A DNA stretch of 64,000 nt, taken from assembly GCF_042677145.1 (NCBI RefSeq), contig NZ_JBHTIT010000002.1:1-64000 (forward strand), given 5' to 3'. Each line of letters starts with the position of its first letter. The first letter of the stretch is position 1. Shown piece by piece: positions 39,396 to 47,722 of this stretch. The notes under the pieces are model-generated. The model had not been told where the DNA came from. It searched no databases and saw nothing but the letters and a program-made list of their open reading frames with translations. Made by a program: the position numbers and the translations under genes. The DNA comes from Perlucidibaca wandonensis. GTDB lineage: Bacteria; Pseudomonadota; Gammaproteobacteria; Pseudomonadales; Moraxellaceae.

Positions 39396-40121
39396 ATGTC
39401 TGTTGAGGTCTCTTTGAAGCGTTTTGCCTTCGTTTGTCTATTGCTCTTGGTATTTGGCTTTTCAGTCCTATATCACGCGCCCGCTCGCCTGCTTGCGCCT
39501 CTAATGCAGCCCACTATTGGCGTCAGTAATTGGGGCGGCACGTTGTTTAACGGTCAAATGCTGGGTGCCTATAGCCAAAAGCCATTCTTCATTACTTGGC
39601 AATGGCGAGCCGCGGAAGTCTTACGCTTGCGCTTAAGCGCCAATGCCAGCGTTGCCGGACCTTTTGATGCGGTGCTAGCGGCATCGAAAAGCCCCTTAGG
39701 CTGGCAAATGGATTTGACTGATTTGCGCTTGCCTGCCGGTCAAAGTGTTTTCTTAGGTCCTGGTACAGCTATCCCTGCCTGGAAAAGTCCATCCTTAGTA
39801 ATTGCTCGCTCTAGCGATGGTTATTGGACTCAGGCCGAAGGTTCGCTACTAACAGCTGGCGGCATGCTGCGTTTAAATTTGCAGGGCCAAGTGCAGGAAA
39901 TTAACCTGCCGAGCTCGGCGCTTAATTGGACTATCAAAGACGGTAACTTGGTCGGCGATTTACGCCAACGCGAGGGCAATATGGCCTTGGCGACGCTGAC
40001 GCTGACTCATGACAATCGCATTCAATGGCAGATTCGTGATCGTTTACTGCGCTTAAAGCCGACCTATAGCAGCACTAATAGTCCCGACCTGATTGTTTTG
40101 ACTGTGGCTGAGCCATTATGA
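39396..40121 (+). CDS. gspN: Type II secretion system protein N (GspN-like)
   Basis: Inner-membrane accessory protein of the type II secretion system. I chose ATG 39396 (MSVEVSLKRFAF), giving 241 aa; a TTG start 36 bases earlier is less likely. One N-terminal membrane helix (~10-28) is followed by a periplasmic beta-rich region of GspN type (LLAPLMQPTIGVSNWGGTLFNG). Identification is strengthened by the gspC-gspD pair right after it. GspN is absent from many systems and its exact role is unsettled. Confidence 0.8.
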   Translation: MSVEVSLKRFAFVCLLLLVFGFSVLYHAPARLLAPLMQPTIGVSNWGGTLFNGQMLGAYSQKPFFITWQWRAAEVLRLRLSANASVAGPFDAVLAASKSPLGWQMDLTDLRLPAGQSVFLGPGTAIPAWKSPSLVIARSSDGYWTQAEGSLLTAGGMLRLNLQGQVQEINLPSSALNWTIKDGNLVGDLRQREGNMALATLTLTHDNRIQWQIRDRLLRLKPTYSSTNSPDLIVLTVAEPL

Positions 40122-40187
40122 CGGCGGCCTATTCACTGTGGCATGATGCCGACACTATTGAGCTAGCCATAAATGAGGGCCTAGAAC

Positions 40188-41012
40188 ATGCGTGATCGCT
40201 TTACGCAGCTCTGGGAGCAGCGCCGTACACAGCATCCAGCCACTGTGATTATCGTCATTGCTGCGGTATGGCTAGCGTGGTTGTTGGCGAAGTATCTATG
40301 GCTGATTTTTTCCGGCGTATCAGCGCCTTTGGTGGCGCCAGATTTGTCGCTGTCTTTGCGCGTGCCGCCAACGGTCGATGCTCGGCGCATTGGCACAATG
40401 TTCGGTGAGCAAGAAGCGGCACAATCAGCGGTGGCTGACACCACTTTACAGCTTCGCCTTGATGGCCTCTTAGAGAGCCAGAATGCAGAGTTGTCGCGCG
40501 CATTTATATCCGAGCGCGGTAAGGGTAGCCCTGAAATATATCGCCCCGGTGACGAAGTGCCTGGTGGCGCTAAAATTGATCGTATCGAAGATAGCACCGT
40601 GGTTTTGCTCCGCGCTGGTCGCGAAGAGATTTTGCGCTTCGATCTGCCTAGCCAAACTGGCGCTACCACGGCAGCAGTAGTGCCGAATGCAGCCGTGGCA
40701 CGAGCCGCGCAAGCGCGCAACGTGTTGAGCAATTTGGCCGAGCGCTTAGCTAACTCACCAATGACGGCTTTGCGTCAGATGGGTATGCGCCGCACATCTC
40801 AGGGCTATATTGTTAGCATCACGGCGCCAAAAGAAATGCTGACTCGCTTTGGCTTAAAGCCTGGCGATCGTGTTGTCAGCATCAATGGCCAAACTGTTGG
40901 CAAAGATGTTGAGGCCGACCAGAAAGTCCTTGGCCAATTACAAGAATCCGGTAACGCGCGTGTCGAAGTACAGCGCGGCACTCAGACACTCACGTTAGAA
41001 CAAAGGCTCTAA
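40188..41012 (+). CDS. gspC: Type II secretion system protein C (GspC)
   Basis: Inner-membrane protein that links the assembly platform to the outer-membrane secretin. The 274-aa protein has a short cytoplasmic N-terminus, one membrane helix (~residues 18-43), the HR domain (LRLDGLLESQNAELSRAFIS, YRPGDEVPGGAKIDRIEDSTVVL) and a C-terminal PDZ domain (FGLKPGDRVVSINGQTVG). It lies six bases before gspD, its binding partner. Confidence 0.92.
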   Translation: MRDRFTQLWEQRRTQHPATVIIVIAAVWLAWLLAKYLWLIFSGVSAPLVAPDLSLSLRVPPTVDARRIGTMFGEQEAAQSAVADTTLQLRLDGLLESQNAELSRAFISERGKGSPEIYRPGDEVPGGAKIDRIEDSTVVLLRAGREEILRFDLPSQTGATTAAVVPNAAVARAAQARNVLSNLAERLANSPMTALRQMGMRRTSQGYIVSITAPKEMLTRFGLKPGDRVVSINGQTVGKDVEADQKVLGQLQESGNARVEVQRGTQTLTLEQRL

Positions 41013-41017
41013 GCCCT

Positions 41018-43675
41018 ATGAAAAAACCCGTCTTTAAAACACTCGCCTTGTGCATGATGCTGGTCACCAGCCATGCGGCCTTTGCCGAAAAAACTTGGAA
41101 GATCAACCTGAAGGATGCCGATATTTCTGCACTCGTTAGCGAGATGGCTGAGATTACCGGCAAAAACTTTGTGGTTGATCCGCGCCTTAAAGGCAATGTC
41201 ACGGTGATCTCCACTCGCGAAATGTCGGCCAGCGAGCTCTACGAGTTATTTCAAAGTGTTTTGAGCATCAATGGTTTTGCTGCCGTGCCTAGCGGGCCGG
41301 TGGTGAAGATTTTGCCAGATACCAATGCTCGTCAATCAGGCATTCGTGTTGATAGCGGTAGCTATCGCGATGGCGAAGAGCTAGTCACTCGAGTGGTGAT
41401 CTTGCAGCAGGCTAATGCCACCGAATTGCTGGCGGCCCTTCGTCCCATGATGCCGCAGTTTGCCCACATGGCCTCAGTGCCGGGCAATAACGCCTTGGTG
41501 ATTTCCGATCGTGCTAGCAACGTCGAAGCCATGGTTGCGATTATTCGTGACTTAGATGATGGCGAAAAAGACGATGCAATTGAGATCATCCCCGTCAAAA
41601 ATGGTAAGGCATCTGATCTGCTCAATATTCTTGAAACCATGGAGTCTGGCGCGCCGGCTGTTATGAAAAATGGCGGCCAGTCTGGCAAAGTACGCTTAGT
41701 GGTAGACGAGCGCACCAATCGCTTGCTGGTTCGTGGTGATCGCGCCCTGCGTGACCGCGTGCGTGCGGTTATTCAGAGTCTAGACTCCGCACCAGACATG
41801 AATGATGACCAAGTAAAGGTCTATCGCTTGAAGTTCGCTAGCGCGCGCCAAGTGGCTGAGGTGTTGAAAGGCGTACTGACTACCGATAGCAAAAAATCTT
41901 CATCTTCCTCGACCGTGTCAACAGCCTCTGGCAGCAGCGGCAGTGACAGCAGCAGTTCACCTCGCAGCGGTGCATCAACGACGACCATCACCGTAGAAGG
42001 CGCTAGCCTGATTGCCGATGAGACGCAAAATGCACTGATCGTTCGAGCCAAGCCGACACAGTTGCGCCAAATTGAGTCAGTGCTTGATGACCTAGATAAG
42101 CGTCGTGCGCAGGTGCTAATTCAGGCTGCTATTGTTGAAGTCTCTGGTAGTAACGCTGAGCAGCTTGGCGTGCAGTGGGCTGCAGGCAACCCGCAGGCTG
42201 GCGTTGGTTTGGTCAACTTTAATAATGCGGGTGCTAGCGTAACAAGCTTGGCAACCGCCTTTGCAACAAATGACTTCACTCAGGCCGGCCTAGGTAATGG
42301 CGCCGCGTTTGGTTTGGGTACGTCGAAAACCAATTCCAATGGCGATCGCTCATTTTATGGTGCGCTCATCCAAGCATTGAGCTCGGTAACGGATGCTAAC
42401 TTGCTGTCGACACCAAGTATCATGACGTTGGACAACCAAGAAGCGAAAATTGTGGTTGGTCAAAACGTTCCGTTTATTACTGGCTCGACCGGCACCAGCG
42501 GCTCGGGCGTTAGCAACCCATTCACTACGATTGAGCGCCAAGACGTTGGTATCACACTGAAAGTGACGCCGACCATTACCGATGGCGGCACCGTACGTTT
42601 AGATGTCCAGCAGGAGGTGTCATCGGTCGTGCCTTCGGTAGATGGTATTAATTCCTCAGATATTATTACCAATAAGCGCTCAATCGAGACGTCGATTCTA
42701 GCTGACGATGGCCAAACCATTGTGCTCGGTGGCTTGGTGCAGGATGACGTGACCAAGTCGGTTAGCAAAGTGCCATATTTGGGCGATATCCCAGGCATTG
42801 GCTTTCTGTTCCGCTCAACCAGCGACACTCGCACCAAGCGTAATCTATTAGTGTTCCTGCAGCCGACGATCGTTCGCAGCAGCATACAGGCCGCAACTAT
42901 TTCGCAGCGTCAATACGGTGCCGTGCGTCGCGTTGACTTAGGCTTAGATGCCGATGGCCGCTTAACCAAGCTACCACCAAATATCCAAGATATTTATCAA
43001 GGTGGCACTCAGCGCGATGGCGATAAAAAGGATGCGGATGCGCCAACATTAGTGCCAATTCCTGCACCAGCAGCGAAGCCGGCGCCAGTTATTGCGCCAG
43101 TGGTGAAAGAGCCAGCAATTCGCACCATTCCCGCGTCGCCTCGTGCTGCGCTGGAAGAGCCTTCGGTATATAGCGCTGATCTTGCCGAGCCAATTGAGTC
43201 GACGCCGATGCCCAACAATGCAACGGTGATTCAGCGCGTACCGGCTCCCGTAAAGTCTGCTCCTGCAGCCTCGCAGACTCGGGCATATCAGCCGCCGATG
43301 GTGCCACCAGCAACGCAAGCACGTCCATTTGTATCAGATCGCGACCCTGTGCTTTCAGAACCCACAGAGCCGCGTTTTGAACGTGCACCAGCTGCTGCAT
43401 CACCTGCGTCATCGAGCAATAGCTTTGAGCCGCCACGTGAAATTCGCACGAAAAGTGGCAATGTCTACAGGCCATTAGGTGATACCTCGCCGGCTCCAAC
43501 AAATGCTCCTGCGGCGCCTGCGCCACGAGCTGAGTTTGTGCCAGCGCCGTCTGCTAAGCCTTACGTTGCCCCGGCATCTTCGGCGTCAGCTCCCGCCGCA
43601 GAGCCAGCTGAGAGCACAAGCGGCAAGCGTGAGATTCGCACTAAAAGCGGTAATGTTTATTACATCGATGAGTGA
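41018..43675 (+). CDS. gspD: Type II secretion system secretin GspD with long C-terminal extension
   Basis: Outer-membrane multimeric channel for folded exoproteins. 885 aa: signal peptide (cleavage likely after AAFA), N0 domain (KINLKDADISALVSEMAEITG), N1-N3 domains with a Ser-rich N3 insert (about residues 288-320), and the secretin core to ~640 (VPFITGSTGTSGSG, GITLKVTPTITDGG, ETSILADDGQTIVLGGLVQDD). Unusually, a ~230-residue Pro/Ala-rich tail follows, holding the same 11 residues REIRTKSGNVY twice (807-817 and 871-881, the latter near the very end). Typical GspD proteins end in a short S domain instead. No gspE-M genes follow. Confidence 0.95.
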   Translation: MKKPVFKTLALCMMLVTSHAAFAEKTWKINLKDADISALVSEMAEITGKNFVVDPRLKGNVTVISTREMSASELYELFQSVLSINGFAAVPSGPVVKILPDTNARQSGIRVDSGSYRDGEELVTRVVILQQANATELLAALRPMMPQFAHMASVPGNNALVISDRASNVEAMVAIIRDLDDGEKDDAIEIIPVKNGKASDLLNILETMESGAPAVMKNGGQSGKVRLVVDERTNRLLVRGDRALRDRVRAVIQSLDSAPDMNDDQVKVYRLKFASARQVAEVLKGVLTTDSKKSSSSSTVSTASGSSGSDSSSSPRSGASTTTITVEGASLIADETQNALIVRAKPTQLRQIESVLDDLDKRRAQVLIQAAIVEVSGSNAEQLGVQWAAGNPQAGVGLVNFNNAGASVTSLATAFATNDFTQAGLGNGAAFGLGTSKTNSNGDRSFYGALIQALSSVTDANLLSTPSIMTLDNQEAKIVVGQNVPFITGSTGTSGSGVSNPFTTIERQDVGITLKVTPTITDGGTVRLDVQQEVSSVVPSVDGINSSDIITNKRSIETSILADDGQTIVLGGLVQDDVTKSVSKVPYLGDIPGIGFLFRSTSDTRTKRNLLVFLQPTIVRSSIQAATISQRQYGAVRRVDLGLDADGRLTKLPPNIQDIYQGGTQRDGDKKDADAPTLVPIPAPAAKPAPVIAPVVKEPAIRTIPASPRAALEEPSVYSADLAEPIESTPMPNNATVIQRVPAPVKSAPAASQTRAYQPPMVPPATQARPFVSDRDPVLSEPTEPRFERAPAAASPASSSNSFEPPREIRTKSGNVYRPLGDTSPAPTNAPAAPAPRAEFVPAPSAKPYVAPASSASAPAAEPAESTSGKREIRTKSGNVYYIDE
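43436..43660. repeat. Duplicated 11-codon motif in gspD
   Basis: 43436-43468 and 43628-43660 both encode REIRTKSGNVY but use different codons at several positions, so the protein sequence rather than the DNA seems to be conserved. Confidence 0.9.
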
Positions 43676-43690
43676 GGTTTAGCTCCCTAA

Positions 43691-43726
43691 CAAAGCTAGG
43701 CACTGATGCAAAGCTGCCTAGCTTTG
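43691..43726. terminator. Long inverted repeat between gspD and the UbiB-like gene
   Basis: A perfect 12-bp inverted repeat (43691-43702 with 43715-43726, loop 12) in a 59-base convergent gap. There is no T-run on either side, so it is an atypical terminator; it may protect transcript ends instead. Confidence 0.5.
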
Positions 43727-43734
43727 TGACGCTG

Positions 43735-45072
43735 TTATTGTTTCAAGACCGGCGCTTCACCAGCCAATGCTTCGGCCACTAATTTCTCCGCAAATGGCCG
43801 CATGGCAAGCTCAGCGCGAATCTCGCGCAAATTCCAGTAATGCCCACCGATAGCACGATTGATCATGACTTGCTCAGGCACCGGCTGAAATGCTCGCCAT
43901 TGTGGCAGCGCTTCGCGGCTTAGCTTCATGGCAATTTCTGCGAGCGGAAACTCTGCATATTTCACCAGTTTATTGTCGATACTGGCTTGAGCTAAGCGTA
44001 TCCATGGCGCGTAAAAATCACTGCCCAAGTGCGGTGTATGCTCGGTATTGCGCGCGCCCATAGCAATCAGGCCTTGTTCGAGTAGCTGCGCATCGCCAGC
44101 AAAAGCGGCTTGAGTGATGGCAGCATAGCGCTGCACACCAGCGTGACTCATGGTTTTCACTGAGCCGAAATCGTAAATCACCACACTGCCATCGGGGCGA
44201 GCGGCAAAGTTGCCAGGATGCGGGTCGCAATGCACAGTTTTCAGCACAAAAAGCTGGCGGGCGATGGTGCGAAATAGGCGCTCGCCCAAGATGTTTCGTA
44301 TCGCTTGATCATAGCGCTCGTCGAGTTGAGCGAAGTGGTCGCCAGGCTCGTAGATCAGCGTTAGTACTCGGCGTGTGCTGAGTTCCACTAGCACTTCGGG
44401 AACGATAACTTGAGCATCATCACTGTGAAACTCGCGGAAGCGTTGCAGCGTAGAAGCTTCGAGAAAATAATCGAGCTCGTCGTTTAGGCTTTGGCGAATT
44501 TCTTCAAATATAGCATCGAGTAGATCGCCTTTGACCGGTAGCACTCGGGCGATTTTAAAGGCCATGCGCAGCTGACCAAGATCGGCCTTGATGCTGGCAT
44601 CAACATCGGGATACTGCACCTTCACCACGACCTCACGGCCATCTAGCGTGCGTGCGCGATGCACTTGAGCAATCGATGCGCTAGCTAAAGCAGTTTCATC
44701 GAAATGACTGAAGTGTTGGCGCCAGTCGCTACCAAAAGCCTCAATCAGCCGGGCCTCGATTTCATTGAAAGGCCGAGGCGGGGCTTGGTTTTGCAGGCTG
44801 CTTAAGGCCTCAATCAGTTCTGGCGGCAAGACATCGCGGTATTGCGAAATGATTTGCCCGACCTTCATCACCGCACCTTTCATCGAGCCGAGTGTGCCAG
44901 CGATTTCTTTGCCTATGCGCGTATAAAGCTCGGCGTCTGCAGCGCTGCGGTCGATGTCTTTTTGCCATAGGCGTTGCCAGCGATCACGAGCAACATCGCC
45001 ACCGATGCGCGCGGTCATGCCAGCGAGGCTGAGTAAGCGGGAGCCTTTTTTAGCGGATGGAGTTTTGGCCAT
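43735..45072 (-). CDS. ABC1/ADCK (UbiB-like) atypical kinase family protein
   Basis: Member of the UbiB/ADCK family, whose proteins support ubiquinone biosynthesis or lipid handling; the substrate here is unknown. The 445-aa protein shows the family hallmarks: KVGQ at residue 70, the alanine-rich loop ASASIAQVH in place of a glycine loop, lysine in VVVKVQYP, the catalytic HCDPHPGN, and YDFGSV. It lacks an obvious C-terminal membrane anchor and no other ubi genes are near, so it is probably not the ubiBEJ-operon UbiB. A hairpin overlaps its ribosome binding site (45081-45110). Confidence 0.85.
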   Translation of the reverse strand: MAKTPSAKKGSRLLSLAGMTARIGGDVARDRWQRLWQKDIDRSAADAELYTRIGKEIAGTLGSMKGAVMKVGQIISQYRDVLPPELIEALSSLQNQAPPRPFNEIEARLIEAFGSDWRQHFSHFDETALASASIAQVHRARTLDGREVVVKVQYPDVDASIKADLGQLRMAFKIARVLPVKGDLLDAIFEEIRQSLNDELDYFLEASTLQRFREFHSDDAQVIVPEVLVELSTRRVLTLIYEPGDHFAQLDERYDQAIRNILGERLFRTIARQLFVLKTVHCDPHPGNFAARPDGSVVIYDFGSVKTMSHAGVQRYAAITQAAFAGDAQLLEQGLIAMGARNTEHTPHLGSDFYAPWIRLAQASIDNKLVKYAEFPLAEIAMKLSREALPQWRAFQPVPEQVMINRAIGGHYWNLREIRAELAMRPFAEKLVAEALAGEAPVLKQ

Positions 45073-45077
45073 AATGG

Positions 45078-45110
45078 CCTCCTAAGCTCAGGCTGAGGGC
45101 TGAGCTTAGG
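45078..45110 (-). promoter_or_regulatory. Hairpin overlapping the Shine-Dalgarno of the UbiB-like gene
   Basis: A perfect 11-bp inverted repeat (45081-45091 with 45100-45110, loop 8). Read on the minus strand, the 3' arm ends CTTAGG and the next bases AGG complete the Shine-Dalgarno AGGAGG, five bases from the ATG. Half of the ribosome binding site is thus within the stem. It may also serve as a terminator for purK. Confidence 0.5.
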
Positions 45111-45157
45111 CTATTGCGTTAGTTGCCGCGAGTGGGCAAGTGGGCGCTCGCCACGTG

Positions 45158-46282
45158 TTAGCGGGATAAGTGCAGGGACATGGGGTTTGGCAGCATATCG
45201 GCAAGTTTCAGCATGCGGCCCGAAAGCTCGGGATAGGAGTCGGCGAGCACGGTGATATGGCCGAGTTTGCGGTCGGCGCGCTCAGTTTTGCCATAAAGAT
45301 GCAGGTGCGCGTCGGTCACGCTAAGGATGCCAGCACTGTCTGGATGCTCTCCAATAATATTGAGCATGGCGCAGGGCTTTTCGGCGCGCGTGCAACCAAG
45401 CGGCAAGCCTGCGACAGCGCGAACATGGTTTTCAAACTGTGAGCAATGCGCGCCTTCTATGCTCCAATGCCCAGAGTTGTGCACGCGCGGCGCAGTTTCA
45501 TTAGCCACTAAGCCATGACGCGTTTCAAACAATTCTAGCGTGAGCACGCCAACGTGATTAAGCGATTGCAAAATCGAGGAAATATAGCGCTCGGCGGTGA
45601 GCTGTGTGTTTTCATCTAAATGCGGCGCGGGCACTATTGAGTGACTCAAAATGCCGCGATGATGGTGGTTTTCAGCGAGCGGATAAAATTGCGTTTGGCC
45701 ATCCTGAGCACGTACGGCAATGATGGAAAGTTCGCGGCGAAACTGTACAAATTCTTCGGCAATTAGCGGCACTGAGCCACCGAGTTGCTGCCAGCACAAG
45801 CTAATTTGCTCGGCTTCGCGCAAGAGGAATTGACCTTTGCCATCGTAGCCGTCAGTCACAGTTTTCACGACCAATGGCAAGCCTAATTCGGCAACCGCAG
45901 CACTAAGATCGGCTTCAGCTCGAATCTCGTGATAGCGCGCGGAGGGAATTTTTAGCTCATTAAAAAGCTGTTTTTCATTGAGCCGATTTTGCGACACAGC
46001 CAAGGACTTTACGCCAGGGAAAACTGGCTTCTGCGCAGCAATAGCTTCGACCCATGCCGTCGGGATATTTTCAAACTCATAAGTGAAAACATCGGCGGAG
46101 TCGATAAAGGCTTGCAAGCTCTCGGCGCTATAGTCGTTGTCGCCAAAGCGCTGGCCAAGCACAGCCGATGGGCAGTTCTCCGCACGATCATAGAAGCTAA
46201 ATGACAAGTTCAGTGGGTAGCCGGCGAGGGCCATCATGCGGCCAAGTTGGCCACCACCGAGCACGCCGATGCGCAAGCTCAT
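45158..46282 (-). CDS. purK: N5-carboxyaminoimidazole ribonucleotide synthase
   Basis: ATP-grasp enzyme of purine synthesis: AIR + ATP + bicarbonate to N5-CAIR, the substrate of PurE. The 374-aa protein has GVLGGGQLGRMM at the N-terminus, the ATP-grasp region (VVKTVTDGYDGKGQ), FYPLAENHHHRGIL, and the NETAPRVHNSGHWS signature. Its ATG overlaps the purE stop by four bases. Confidence 0.97.
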   Translation of the reverse strand: MSLRIGVLGGGQLGRMMALAGYPLNLSFSFYDRAENCPSAVLGQRFGDNDYSAESLQAFIDSADVFTYEFENIPTAWVEAIAAQKPVFPGVKSLAVSQNRLNEKQLFNELKIPSARYHEIRAEADLSAAVAELGLPLVVKTVTDGYDGKGQFLLREAEQISLCWQQLGGSVPLIAEEFVQFRRELSIIAVRAQDGQTQFYPLAENHHHRGILSHSIVPAPHLDENTQLTAERYISSILQSLNHVGVLTLELFETRHGLVANETAPRVHNSGHWSIEGAHCSQFENHVRAVAGLPLGCTRAEKPCAMLNIIGEHPDSAGILSVTDAHLHLYGKTERADRKLGHITVLADSYPELSGRMLKLADMLPNPMSLHLSR

Positions 46283-46797
46283 GCTTTTACTCCGGGGATG
46301 GGGTTGGCCAGAACAGTGTCGGTTTGGCGCTCGCGGAAGGCTTCGATGGCCGTCAGCAGCTTTGCGTCATGTAGCGCTAAAATTTGTGTCGCTAACAGCG
46401 CGGCGTTAATAGCGCCGGCTTTGCCGATGGCCATGGTGCCGACGGGCACGCCGCCAGGCATTTGCACGATTGAAAGCAACGAGTCTAGGCCATTAAGCGC
46501 TTGCGATTGCACGGGCACACCGAGCACTGGCAGTACCGTTTTGGCGGCACACATGCCGGGCAAATGCGCTGCGCCACCGGCACCGGCAATGATGACTTGA
46601 ATGCCACGGCCAGCGGCAGCTTCGGCATAGCTGAAAAGCTTGTCGGGCGTGCGATGTGCAGAGACAACCTCGGCCTCAAAGGAGACGCCTAGATCGCGCA
46701 GCGTATTCGCGGCGTGCTCCATCGTCGACCAATCAGATTGTGAGCCCATAATGATGCCAACGAGTGGCGCGTGCGTGGTGGCGGTCATAATGGCCAT
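46279..46797 (-). CDS. purE: 5-(carboxyamino)imidazole ribonucleotide mutase
   Basis: Converts N5-CAIR to CAIR in purine synthesis. The 172-aa protein has the class I PurE motifs GSQSDWSTMEHA and SAHRTPDKL, then GAGGAAHLPGM. It overlaps purK, giving a purEK operon; a small membrane ORF lies just upstream. Confidence 0.97.
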   Translation of the reverse strand: MAIMTATTHAPLVGIIMGSQSDWSTMEHAANTLRDLGVSFEAEVVSAHRTPDKLFSYAEAAAGRGIQVIIAGAGGAAHLPGMCAAKTVLPVLGVPVQSQALNGLDSLLSIVQMPGGVPVGTMAIGKAGAINAALLATQILALHDAKLLTAIEAFRERQTDTVLANPIPGVKA

Positions 46798-46830
46798 CCT
46801 AAATATCGGAGATCGCGAATTGTCGAGGAA

Positions 46831-47016
46831 TCAGTCAGACAGGGCAAGCCCGATGATCGCGGAAGCGCCGCCGATGCACAGTGTTAGTAAAAACAATAAG
46901 CCTAAAAATCGCCAGAATGGCTTGAAGCTAGTCGGCATAGGCTCACGCGCAGGCATCGATCGCTCACGCGAGGCGTTTTGCGCTACGGTAGGCTCTGGGG
47001 CATCGGATCTAGTCAC
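46831..47016 (-). CDS. Small single-pass membrane protein upstream of purE, unknown function
   Basis: I placed the start at GTG 47016 because GGAGAG lies seven bases before it; an in-frame TTG at 47031 is the alternative. The 61-aa product has a basic, proline-containing N-terminal half (RERSMPAREPMPTSFKP) and one hydrophobic helix (FLGLLFLLTLCIGGASAIIGLAL). It ends 33 bases before purE on the same strand and may be co-transcribed. I do not recognise the family. Confidence 0.5.
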   Translation of the reverse strand: MTRSDAPEPTVAQNASRERSMPAREPMPTSFKPFWRFLGLLFLLTLCIGGASAIIGLALSD

Positions 47017-47146
47017 GGTAAAGCTCTCCAATAATCGTACTGATAGTCAACTTTACAGGGCTTCGTGCGAATAGACATGGAACAATAGATGACGTGCTCA
47101 CGCCACTTTGCGAGAATCTAAGCGCTAACCATTTTTAAGGTGACTC

Positions 47147-47719
47147 ATGAAAGCTGTTTTGTCGATGGGCTGGCCTTTGCTGACCTTCCGTGTCGGGCCA
47201 GAAGCGCTGCCGTATGCGCCACGATTAATTCTTCCGCTAGTGTTGCTAAACCTAGCACTTAGCTTTGGCATACAGGCCTTGGCCGGCAGCGAGATGGATA
47301 AGCCGGTATTGCAACTTTCTGCGATGGCACTCGCGGCTGAAGCGCTATGGCTGGCTTTTTGCTTGCAGCGCCGCGGTTGGCAAAATCGCTGGGTGCAGAG
47401 CTACTCAGCATTGGTACTGATAGATACATGGATATCTGCGCTGGCGGTGCCAATCGCGTTGATCGTCCTGCAAGGCGGCGATGTGCTGCTTGGCGTTGCG
47501 GCGATTTTGCAGATCGCGATGACTTTGTGGAGCTTGAATGTGCGTGGCCATGTTTATGCGCAAACATTGGCAGTCTCACGCCTACGCGGCATCTTGCAGG
47601 CCATGGTGCCGATTTTGCTGGTTATGGTCGTCGCCGTTGCGCTATTTCCCGACATGCTGCCAATGCCCGAAGCGCCTGTCGCTGAGCCCGCAACCCCTGC
47701 TATGACGCCGGAGCCGTAA
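47147..47719 (+). CDS. Conserved-looking inner-membrane protein, unknown function
   Basis: 190 aa with about four predicted membrane helices (roughly residues 25-47, 55-73, 85-125 and 150-170) and a short acidic Pro/Ala C-terminal tail. AAGGTG precedes the ATG. It ends three bases before mpl, so they are probably one transcription unit with crcB. I do not recognise a family and infer no function beyond membrane location. Confidence 0.7.
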   Translation: MKAVLSMGWPLLTFRVGPEALPYAPRLILPLVLLNLALSFGIQALAGSEMDKPVLQLSAMALAAEALWLAFCLQRRGWQNRWVQSYSALVLIDTWISALAVPIALIVLQGGDVLLGVAAILQIAMTLWSLNVRGHVYAQTLAVSRLRGILQAMVPILLVMVVAVALFPDMLPMPEAPVAEPATPAMTPEP

Positions 47720-47722
47720 TCC

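Noticed and set aside
47259..47579. Minus-strand 106-codon frame in the unknown membrane gene
   Set aside because: The plus frame has a ribosome site, membrane helices and tight spacing to mpl; the minus frame has none of these.
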